Positions 30,545-38,859 of a stretch of DNA of 41,283 bases are shown here, in pieces. The notes under the pieces were generated by a model that was given only the letters and a program-made list of their open reading frames with translations, had not been told where the DNA came from and did not search any database. Location: positions 753,593 to 794,875 of the forward strand of contig WELB01000048.1 in assembly GCA_009602725.1 (NCBI GenBank). The letters are read 5' to 3'. Within the stretch, counting starts at the first letter, position 1; each line of letters opens with the position of its first letter. This DNA is from Spirogloea muscicola (Eukaryota; Streptophyta; Zygnematophyceae; Spirogloeales; Spirogloeaceae). A program made the translations under genes and the position numbers.

Positions 30545-31246
30545 CGCTCATCAAATGCGGACGACATCGACAACGGAGCGACTACAAGGGCCCCGGCCCA
30601 CACGCGACGCCGACCGTCAGAGGACCGTTCGAGGCGCAACGAGTGAAGCCCATCTGGAGGTACCTCAACCACCCACAAGACCGTGAAGGTGGGCGCTGTC
30701 GAAGCGGTGGCGGGGCGGTCGTGGAACGGACGGCTGAAGATGACCATCCTACGGTCGAGCCAGCCATTGCGACGGGTGACGGTCCACGACAACCGGCCAT
30801 CCAGCTAACCAACCAGCGTAAGCCGACGGCCGAGCCGGGCCTATCAGGCAGCGCTAGGATCTTTGCCGCGCCCGGCCCAAGTCGGGGCGAGCAGCCCTTG
30901 CAAAGCAGTCCGCTTTGCAAGTTTCACCCTCATGCCGCGAGCCACGCCTGCGCCAACGCCGCGCCATAGAAGCGTAGAGCCTAGGGCAGGAGCCGCAGCA
31001 GCTAGTGAACCTTAGCACGGACCCGTGGCGCGACTGCGAGAAGTCGTGGTGATTCTGTGGTGAGCAGCCTCGAGTATTGCGCTGCATGTCGCGCGCTTCA
31101 CTAGGCTGAGCAGCTGAGCACTGGTTCTCAAGTTGCATCAGTCAAGGCTGTGCATTGAGGCCTGATAGCACCGTCATCGATTGGCATTCATTGACCTTGC
31201 TCAAGTGATCATCTTGTGGTCAAGGGAATGCACATTTGCTTGTGTT

Positions 31247-32092
31247 ATGCTTTCTAATATTGCTCGCAATCACTCAGTAGACAGTCATCACTCACACTTG
31301 CTGGTTCTCATCGACTCAGGTGCTCAACCTGTACTTTTGGGCAGAAATATGGTTGCTGCATTGAAGCTGCAGTCCTGTGATATTGTCTCTAGTGACATGA
31401 AGATTAAGACTGCCACTGGTGGTACGGATAACATCATCGGTATTACCAAAAATCCTTTGCAGATCACACTGTATTCGGATGATCCTAACAAGCAGACGTC
31501 ATTGTCAGTCCCTTGCATCATTACTGAAGCAGACACTTATGATATTCTGCTTGGCACTGAATTTCTTGTGCCGTTAGGATTCGGTCTAGATTATTACACT
31601 GGAACTGCATGGTACAGACCCGATTGGTACAATTCTGGTAGTGCTAAAGTTGAGTTGCCATTACTCAAGCACTGGTCTTATGCAGACTTGAAGGCTAACA
31701 GCAATTTTACTGCAGTACATACAGGCGGACTATCAGTTGACATACCGCCGCTGACCAGCACAACGTGTCCTCTACTGACAGGGCAGCATAAGCAGCTAAC
31801 CTCTTTAGATGTTAAAGCTGTTTCCACACATCAACGTTTACGTGCTTTACAGAAGGATTTGTGTTCCGCATCGATGGCCAACCAATCCTGCAGTCGTCGT
31901 AAGTCTGTTGTAAGCAGTCCTACACATTGTGTTGCTCTTAGCACGTCTTTACACTCAAAATGTTGTGCTCATTATTCGCGTGCATGTTTTCAAATGAAGT
32001 GCTTGCATGCATGCATTGGCTGCATGGCTTGCTTAACTCACGAAAACAGAAAAGGAGCGGGCTTGCCCGAGAACAATTGCTCGAGTAGATAG
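31247..32092 (+). CDS. Retropepsin-like protein, copy 2
   Basis: Same frame and, by inspection, the same sequence as 28342-29187. The catalytic Asp-Ser-Gly is near 31313-31321. See copy 1 for motifs and doubts. Confidence 0.6.
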   Translation: MLSNIARNHSVDSHHSHLLVLIDSGAQPVLLGRNMVAALKLQSCDIVSSDMKIKTATGGTDNIIGITKNPLQITLYSDDPNKQTSLSVPCIITEADTYDILLGTEFLVPLGFGLDYYTGTAWYRPDWYNSGSAKVELPLLKHWSYADLKANSNFTAVHTGGLSVDIPPLTSTTCPLLTGQHKQLTSLDVKAVSTHQRLRALQKDLCSASMANQSCSRRKSVVSSPTHCVALSTSLHSKCCAHYSRACFQMKCLHACIGCMACLTHENRKGAGLPENNCSSR

Positions 32093-32121
32093 CGACCATC
32101 CTTCGGGGTGGTCACCCAATA

Positions 32122-32221
32122 CAAGTAGATAGTGACACTACGATACTTCGGTTCTGGGCACTCGTGACCAACAAGTAGATAGTGACACTATGATTCTTTG
32201 GTTCTGGACAGTCGTGACCAA
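32122..32221 (+). repeat. 50-bp tandem repeat, copy 2
   Basis: Equivalent of 29217-29316 at offset 2905. Confidence 0.8.
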
Positions 32222-32864
32222 GCTCGGGATACCAAGCGCATCGCACATTTGGCTGGCAATCAGATTCTGAGCTTGATTTTGCTGCATTGGACTGTTGCTT
32301 GCTGTTGAGACTGTTTCTGTAGCTCACAATTTGGTTGCTCCACACATCTGTTTATCGACATCTACATCTTCTGCCTCTATATTTGGTGTTCCTGATGATA
32401 TACTTTGGTTTGGAGATGTTCCAGTTCTGAGAGGTAGTCAGACTGGCATACTTCTTCTTTACATATTCGCCTTACAGAAGGGTGACATCAAGCACAGGGT
32501 GAAGCCGAACTTTACACCTGACACATCATTGAGCATCAAGACTCCACATCCTCTAGTAAAGATATGTGATATGGATGTATTGGTGTTGATTTTGTTCCAC
32601 AACCTGATATCCTCGGTGTGAACTATGCAAGTGCTAACCCAACTTGTCATCCTGTGCCAGGACTGACAGTTGGGGGGGGGGAAGCTACAAGTTCTAAGTT
32701 GGACTGTATTTACTTTTCTTCTTATGTTGTGAGACTATTAACAATTCTCAATGTTGGCCTCTCGTTTGACTGTTATCTTTCAGCTTGGCCAACAAGGTCG
32801 ACAATTCCATTCGGTTTGTTACATGTGTAGCCTAGCACGTCACTGTTTGTCGTTATCTAGACTA

Positions 32865-33116
32865 GTCGACGCCATGGCGCAATCGACGCCCTTGCGCATG
32901 ACATGGTCCTTGTACTTGTGCAAAAGAAGAGGTCGTCGGGGAGCCGAAGGGACTCATAGATCGGCAAAGCGTTGAGCCACTCCGACGAGCCAGGACAGCT
33001 TGTTGAGTAAGACGCTCTTTGCAGCCGCTCTTTCTTTATACATCAGCAGCTGCAGTCTTATTTGCCTGCGCAGGCGCGAGCGGTAGAGCCTGCGGCCCGC
33101 GCCCGCAAGACGGTGG
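32865..33116. other. Unassigned sequence left of the second minus element
   Basis: About 250 bp. No gene or repeat recognised. Confidence 0.3.
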
Positions 33117-33121
33117 GCCTT

Positions 33122-33776
33122 TGTAAAGAATCTCGCCCTGAACACCCAGTTGGAGAGAGAGAGTCCTTATTGTATTCGAGCATAGGGGGTTATGGGGCCA
33201 ACCCACTACACAAGGAAGCACTAGCGCATAGCACAGCGGAAGACAGGCCCTGTGGCGCCGCCTTGACGGCGACTCCACCTCCTGGGCGCAGGCCGGCGCA
33301 GCAGGCCCCGCAGGGCAGTGCGGCGGCGGCTGCGGCGGTGAGCAGCGGCAAGGCTGCTCCTGGGCTTCCCGGGCTCGAATTGATTGATGAGCCTCAGCCC
33401 CTGAGGCTCCTTGGTGCTTCCCCGTGCCACCCCCCCTCCAGGGGTGTGAGCAGGTTCGCCCCAAGGCCCGCCTTGCGGCGGGCCCAAAGAGAGAAGGCGC
33501 GCGGTGCGCATGAAATTGAAAGGGAGGCTTATTCAAGCCAATATATTGTTCAAAGCAGAGGCTAGTGCAAACTAAACAAGGCTACATGATGCGGCGGGCC
33601 CAAAGGTCCTCCCTTGAACGGGCGGATCCTGGCGAGGGATATTTCGGGACGGGCGGGGCCCGCACCCAGGCGGGTCACTTGCCCACCCAGCCGGGTGGCG
33701 GGTCACCTGGCCCAAATAGTCTGTCATGTAATGCCAACAGAGCCATGTGGCTTAACCAGACGGCTGTTTTAGTACA
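33122..33776 (-). repeat. 3' LTR of the second minus element, with insert
   Basis: 655 bp; without the 116-bp insert plus duplication (33490-33605) it would be 539 bp, the same length as the LTR at 2083-2621. It starts TGTAAAGAATC and ends TTTTAGTACA in plus sense. Confidence 0.92.
33490..33589 (+). mobile_element. 100-bp LINE-tail/SINE-like insert with 16-bp target duplication
   Basis: TGCGGCGGGCCCAAAG stands at 33474-33489 and again at 33590-33605; the 5' LTR (37786-37810) has it only once. The insert starts AGAGAAGGCGCGCGGTGCGC and ends GGCTACATGA. Its first 60 bp recur at 39700-39765 and 40598-40662 (plus) and at 19750-19800 and 40745-40815 (minus). A long variable target duplication points to target-primed reverse transcription by a LINE rather than to an integrase. 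No poly(A) tail is visible. Confidence 0.85.
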
Positions 33777-33792
33777 TACCTCCCCACTCTGG
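33777..33792 (-). promoter_or_regulatory. Polypurine tract
   Basis: Minus-strand CCAGAGTGGGGAGGTA next to the 3' LTR, identical to that at 2622-2637. Confidence 0.8.
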
Positions 33793-33834
33793 TGTTCACG
33801 TCCTCGGGAACCTCGAGAAAACAGCCGACAGATT

Positions 33835-35489
33835 TTACACCCGACGGCTGCTGCCTCGACCAAGCCTAGGAGCATTGCCAACCTTGGCCAGGTATTCCCT
33901 GAGAGCATCTGGACAATTTGCTAAATTGGCCGCAGGCTCCAACGTGTTGTGCTCAGGCCCATACCCGAGCCACTTCACCAGATACTCACGGGTCTTACGC
34001 CCTCGAGGCTTGTCCCTGTGAGACAAGATCTCTGCCACCTCAAACTCAAGATCATCCTCGATCAGTAGCGGAGGTGGGGGCGGTTGGACCCGACCATCCG
34101 AAAGGAAGGCCCTCAGCTGAGACACATGGAAGACATTGTGGACCATCCAATGCACCGGTGTCTTAAGCTCGTAGGACACCTTGCCCACAAGGCGTCCTAC
34201 TGATAATGGTCCAACCCACTTGGGCAGCAACTTGCGCGTACCCACAGCCCGCAAGGATAAGTGCTTTGTGCTAAGCAGCACGTGTGCACCAACATCGAAG
34301 GAGACGTCCTTCCGATGTTTGTCAGCATAAGCCTTCTGGCGACTCTGGGCAATTTCCAAGAACTGCCGAGCTCGTCTCTGAGCCTCCAAAAGAGTCCCAG
34401 TCAGGGCTACCGCGGCGGAAACTCGTTCCGGCCTCCCACCCTGAAGTGGAGCTCGGGATGCTGACCATAGTTGAGGAAGAATGGAGTCTCTTGTGTGGAC
34501 GCATGATAGGCGTTGTGCAGCATGCTCAGCTAGTACCAACTACTGCGTGACGATTTGCCAACATGTCCTCGAGAAGTGGATTCATTCGCTCATTTTGGCC
34601 ATCCGTTTGTGAATTAAAGGCTGTGGAACTGGCTTGTTTTGTGCCAAGAATCTTGCAAACTTCTCGCCAGAAGTGACCTGTAAAGCGAGGGTTGCGGTCC
34701 GAGACCAACCTCTCAGGTACTCCATGCAATTTCCACACCTTACCACAAAGATGCCAGCGAAATCCTTCGCAGAAACCTGGGCTGAAAAGCCTTGCCATCA
34801 AAAGAGGCGTCAAACAGCCTGGATGGTCTTGCTCATTCCCAGATGATTACTGTAAGGCGGAGCATGCAGCTCCTGTATTCTTTTGGTGCGCAAGGCATCG
34901 ACCACAATAGCGTCGCCTTGCCACCAGAAGCCTTTATCATCAGTGAGGGTGCTTATGTTGGCGGTTTCAGCTGACCATGAGTCTTTGCCATACCCTTGAC
35001 GGATACGGACATAGAGCGCAGAGAGGTCAGCCGTGGGTTGCCGAGAAGCTTGACGAGTCGGACGCAGCTCTGCAGCCCGCAATCCAGAAGCATTCAGGGC
35101 AGCCAACGCATTAGCGCCGCTAATGTTGCGACGGTTCTTGAGAGGAAGCTCATTCAAATCCCGGAAGTCAATGCTCATCCACAGAGGCCATCCTCCTTTT
35201 GACTTAGAGAATGGCTGCTCCGTATGGCGCCTGGCTCAATAACATTGTATGAGCCACACCTCGGTGCGGAGGTAGTCCGGCTGGAAGAGAGGCGGGACAC
35301 ATTCGCGAACTCGTCCAGAAGCTTATCAAGAACCTCGCCATGTGAATCCGCAGCATTCACACACAAGTCAGGCTTAGACTTGTCATTCAATGCCACCATC
35401 ACAAGAAGTGCCAGCTGCACATTGTTCTTGTGAATGAAGCTCTTCATTTGCATGGCAGACAGCAGAATGGAAGCCCGCGTGCGCCTCAC
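33835..35489 (-). pseudogene. Fragmented pol of the second minus element
   Basis: Read from right to left: 35489-35175 matches the polyprotein part before RT ([27 protein letters not shown]). 35178-34810 begins with IDFRDLNEL of RT and jumps within a few codons to the spacer after RNase H (GANALAALNASG) and the [14 protein letters not shown] part before the integrase finger. 34813-34526 has [18 protein letters not shown] and QTDGQNERMN, keeping Asp and Glu of the core. 34539-33835 carries [32 protein letters not shown], the HVSQLRAF segment and a chromodomain to [10 protein letters not shown]. The first catalytic Asp region of integrase is deleted. The chromodomain frame is the best preserved piece. 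Confidence 0.9.
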
Positions 35490-35872
35490 GTCAACCTACC
35501 TCATCGGGGAGCCAAGAGGATGGTGGAATTCCATCAAGAGGGGCTCGACGCCTGCAGAGTACAACCGATGGGAGTTCTTCTGCAAATCTCTCTTGTCCAC
35601 ATATGGGGACCCCTCACGAGGAGCTGCGTGCCCGTGATGACCTCGATGCTCTCCACATGGAGGGTGAAGGCAAGGAGGCCTTTGAGGCTTATCTGCGGAC
35701 CTTCTGGCTTCTGCTCTCCAATCTCCACACCGAGCCCATGCGGCCTATTGAGCAATGCCAACGCTTTAAGGCTGGACTGCCCAAGCGTTGTCGCGACGCC
35801 GTCGCGGTGGATTCCGCGATGGCGAAGCAGCTCACCGACTTCACAATGATGGTGGAGCACGCCCGCAAGGTC
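35470..35872 (+). repeat. Inverted repeat of gag, left arm
   Basis: Carries a gag segment in plus orientation (from EARVRLTSTYLIGEPR to FTMMVEHARK) that mirrors 35887-36289. The arms are about 400 bp, not perfect, with small indels (for instance a GGTTGCAT insertion in the right arm near 36010). The spacer is only about 14 bp (35873-35886). Confidence 0.9.
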
Positions 35873-35886
35873 AACCGTGCCGAGCA

Positions 35887-36289
35887 CCTTGCGGGCGTGC
35901 TCCACCATCATTGTGAAGTCGGTGAGCTGCTTCGCCGCCGCGGAATCACCGCGACGGCGTCGCGACAACGCTTGGGCAGTCCAGCCTTAAAGCGTTGGCA
36001 TTGCTCAATAGGTTGGTTGCATGGGCTCGGTGTGGAGCTTGGAGAGCAGAAGCCGGAAGGTCTCCAGATAAGCCTCAAAGGCCTCCTTGCCTGCACCCTC
36101 CTTATGGAGAGCATCGAGTTCGTCACGGGCACGCAGCTCCTCGTGAGGGTCCCCATATGTGGACAAGAGAGATATGCAGAAGAACTCCCATCGGTTGTAC
36201 TCTGCAGGCGTCGAGCCCCTCTTGATGGAATTCCACCATTCTCTTGGCTCCCCGACGGAGTAGGTTGACGCGAGGCGCACGCGGGCTTC
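35887..36289 (-). repeat. Inverted repeat of gag, right arm
   Basis: Lies within the native minus-strand gag. Together with 35470-35872 it can form a hairpin of about 400 bp in either RNA strand. Confidence 0.9.
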
Positions 36290-36940
36290 CGCAGTTGTGA
36301 GCGAGCAAATAAACCACTCGTCCATCTCGTTGAGCCAAGGCTGGCACCCACACCGGTCGTCGTGACCGGAGTATTGCCTGGGTGCATGGGCCCGAGCAAG
36401 TCCATGCTCCGGGGGGCCGTTGCTCTTTCGCACCAAATACACCGAGGCATCCACCTCTTGCATGTGCCGCTCTGTGGCGCGCTGCCGGACGAGGAGGGAC
36501 CTCTGCTCTGAGCAAATCCTTGCATTGAGCCGGTATTGCGCTGGGTCCGCCGTAAGCTTGGTTGCTGCCAAGTCCTGCTCGAGAAGGGCCATCCGCTGCA
36601 CCTCCTCAGCCGACAAGCCCTCGTGGCCTTCGGCTCCGAGCTCGGCGTGCCCCTCAAGGGCTTGACCTGCAGCAGCCACTGCATCCACAGTACCTGGCCC
36701 TGCCGCAGCCGCTGCATCTACAGCTGACCATCCCGCGGCAGCCGCTGCATCCACAGCCGACAGTCCTATAGCAGCCGCTGCATCCACAGCCATCTGCTCC
36801 GCGGCAGCCGCTGCATCTGCAGCCGACCGCGCCTCTGCAGCCGCTGCATCCGCAGCCGACCGCGCCGCAGCCGCTGCATCCACAGCCGGCTGCGCTGCAG
36901 CCCAAGGGCCGGATCTTGCGCTGGAGGTACGTGAAGTCAT
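36005..36940 (-). pseudogene. gag of the second minus element, truncated
   Basis: ATG at 36940 (MTSRTSS...). An Ala-rich N-terminus shows repeated SAVDAAAAAG-type units of about 11 residues, with GLSAEEVQRMALLEQDLAA, ATERHMQEVDA and the capsid domain ([34 protein letters not shown]). The frame ends at 36005 after a small insertion; the remaining capsid residues ([18 protein letters not shown]) continue in another frame to 35908. The zinc knuckle is lost at the inverted-repeat junction. Confidence 0.85.
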
Positions 36941-37420
36941 TCTGTCTGAGGGACACTGAAGGATCAATTCAGCTCCGACAGTCAGCAAACTACACCCTCC
37001 ATACTGCAATACAAGACATCGCAAGACTGCTGCAGCAGCGAGCGAGCAAGCAAGGCAGCGCACAAATCCACACCTCAATCAGCAGGTAGGCAGACAGCCG
37101 CGACATGACCAAGACCGATGCTCGCGAGCAATGCTGGTCACACGACTGACCTCACCACAAGAAGCTGCAAGCTCAAGCTTCACCTCAAGAGGAGCGAAAC
37201 GCAGCAAGTGGTCCTGGAGGATCAGTCCGCAATCTGGCGTTGGTCGTTGTCGGCTTTGAGCAAAGATGCCTCTGCACCCGGCGCTTGAGCGGAGCCGTCC
37301 CACGGACCAACGTCTGGCAGGCACTTCAACTTTGACAGGAAAAGTCAGGCCAGAATATCAAGGAGATCCTTGCATCATCAGCCAGCACAAGAAGTCACAA
37401 GCACGATGGATGCAAGACCG
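36941..37420 (-). other. 5' leader of the second minus element
   Basis: About 480 bp, colinear with 8480-8947 of the first minus element with moderate divergence. No gene. Confidence 0.6.
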
Positions 37421-37432
37421 CCTCTGATACCA
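37421..37432 (-). promoter_or_regulatory. Primer-binding site, initiator tRNA-Met type
   Basis: Minus-strand TGGTATCAGAGG, one base from the LTR end at 37434. Confidence 0.9.
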
Positions 37433-37433
37433 A

Positions 37434-37977
37434 TGTAAAGAATCTCGCCCTGAACACGCAGTTAGAGAGAGAGAGTCCTTATTGTATTCGAGCATAGGGG
37501 GTTAGGGGCCAACCCACTACACAAGGAAGCACTAGCGCATAGCGCAGCGGAAGACAGGCCCTGTGGCGCCGCCTTGACGGCGACTCCACCTCCTGGGCGC
37601 AGGCCGGCGCAGCAGGCCCCGCAGCGCAGTGCGGCGGCGGCTGCGGCGGCGAGCAGCGGCAAGGCTGCTTGCTCCTGGGCTTCCCGGGCTCGAACTGATT
37701 GATGAGCCTCAGCCCCTGAGGCTCCTTGGTGCTTCCCCGTGCCACCCCCCCCTCCAGGGGTGTGAGCAGGTTCGCCCCAAGGCCCGCCTTGCGGCGGGCC
37801 CAAAGGTCCTCCCTTGAATGGGCGGATCCTGGCGAGGGGGGTATTTCGGGACGGGCGGGGCCCGCACCCGGGCGGGTCACTTGCCCGGCCAGCCAGGTGG
37901 CGGGTCACCTGGCCAAATAGTCGGTCATGTAATGCCAACAGCGCCAAGTGGCTTGACCAGACGGCTGCTCAATTACA
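37434..37977 (-). repeat. 5' LTR of the second minus element
   Basis: 544 bp, TGTAAAGAATC...CTCAATTACA in plus sense. It lacks the 100-bp insert present in the 3' LTR. Confidence 0.92.
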
Positions 37978-38049
37978 GCCTTCCTCCCTCCTCTTCGACT
38001 ATCTAACTACCCCCGCAGTGATCACCTCCTACCAGCCACAATTGGCAGG

Positions 38050-38240
38050 TTTGGCTGCATGGGTCTCGGTACATACCTTGCATGAAAACATCGCAAGTCT
38101 AGAATATGCACGACGTGAGGGTATGCTTCCTGTTCAAATGGGCATGCCGGCAGCCCATTCCTCATTTTTGTGACGATGTCTGTAGCCTGTTTGCAGCGAG
38201 CTCGGGCTCATGCTTTTCATCAGAAAGCTGGTCGACCCTT
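38050..38240 (+). pseudogene. LINE ORF2 C-terminal fragment, plus
   Basis: HENIASLEYARREGMLPVQM followed by GMPAAHSSFL, a stop, then RCL and PVCSELGLML. This parallels NIAILGCARRADMLSAEMGL and PAANLSFLRRRVSAVCSVL of the 26326-27000 fragment, in the opposite orientation. Confidence 0.6.
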
Positions 38241-38616
38241 GGCTGGTGGCACAAGAGCTTGTCAACTGCCGTCCCGCATTTGGCACCAGTTATTGACCTC
38301 TATGTGCTGACTCGTGATTAGTGAGCGGATCAGCTCAGCAGCAGGTGATGCAACGTCTGTCAGTGTGTTTACCTTTGTACTTGGCCTCTCATGCCCTCCA
38401 TCACTTAACACACACTCCACTTACTTCGACGGGGCAGGCGGCCGGCGAGCTGCCCAGCCACGCTTGAACTGGCTCTTCCGATGGAGGCAATTGTTGTGCG
38501 AGGCTAACCCAAAGACAATAGCTCTTCTTATGTAAAGCAGTAGCTGAGACAGGCCAGTGTATTGAACAAGGTCCAAATGGCCGATTAGCGCCAAAACCAC
38601 ACAGCTGTGCAAAATA
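38241..38616. other. No recognisable feature
   Basis: About 375 bp without a supported gene; probably more LINE-derived or unique sequence. Confidence 0.3.
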
Positions 38617-38850
38617 CTACAGCGAATAGGAGCTTAACATCCAATTCCGGGTCAGCAGCCGCAAGTTGGAGTAATTCGCAGCTGGAAAAGAGGTCGCCCC
38701 GGGGGTGGTCCTTATAATGTCTCTCCTTCTTCTGCGCATGATGCGTTGCCCAACCTGGCACAGTCGGCGTGAGTGCCCTGGTTGGATTGCGTCAATAAGA
38801 ACGACGTCGAGGAGGAGACTAAGCCCACCGCTCTGGGGGGTAGCAACCAC
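38617..38850 (-). pseudogene. LINE ORF2 C-terminal fragment, minus
   Basis: Minus frame VATPQSGGLSLLLDVVLIDA matches VATPRNGGPHLLVDVVLIHA at 26326-27000, then continues into a tail with NYSNLRLLTRN that also occurs in the array to the right. Confidence 0.6.
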
Positions 38851-38859
38851 ATTCAGGCG

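Larger units (their letters stand above)
30545..32864 (+). repeat. 2.32-kb duplicated block, copy 2
   Basis: Starts directly after the N run at a position equivalent to 27640 and ends at a position equivalent to the base just before the gap. Beyond 32864 the sequence continues into material not seen elsewhere. Confidence 0.95.
33122..37977 (-). mobile_element. Internally deleted Ty3/gypsy chromovirus, minus, 4.86 kb
   Basis: Flanked by GCCTT at 33117-33121 and 37978-37982. In minus order: 5' LTR 37434-37977, primer-binding site 37421-37432, gag from 36940, an inverted repeat of gag, fragments before RT, a fragment of RT joined to the end of RNase H and the integrase finger, integrase pieces, GPF-type module and chromodomain, polypurine tract 33777-33792 and 3' LTR 33122-33776. 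Its LTRs and Gag are clearly related to, but different from, the 2083-9499 element. It lacks protease, most RT and RNase H, so it can only have moved in trans or decayed after insertion. Confidence 0.93.

Noticed and set aside
29846-30792. ORFs running through the N block on both strands
   Set aside because: They consist mainly of undetermined residues.
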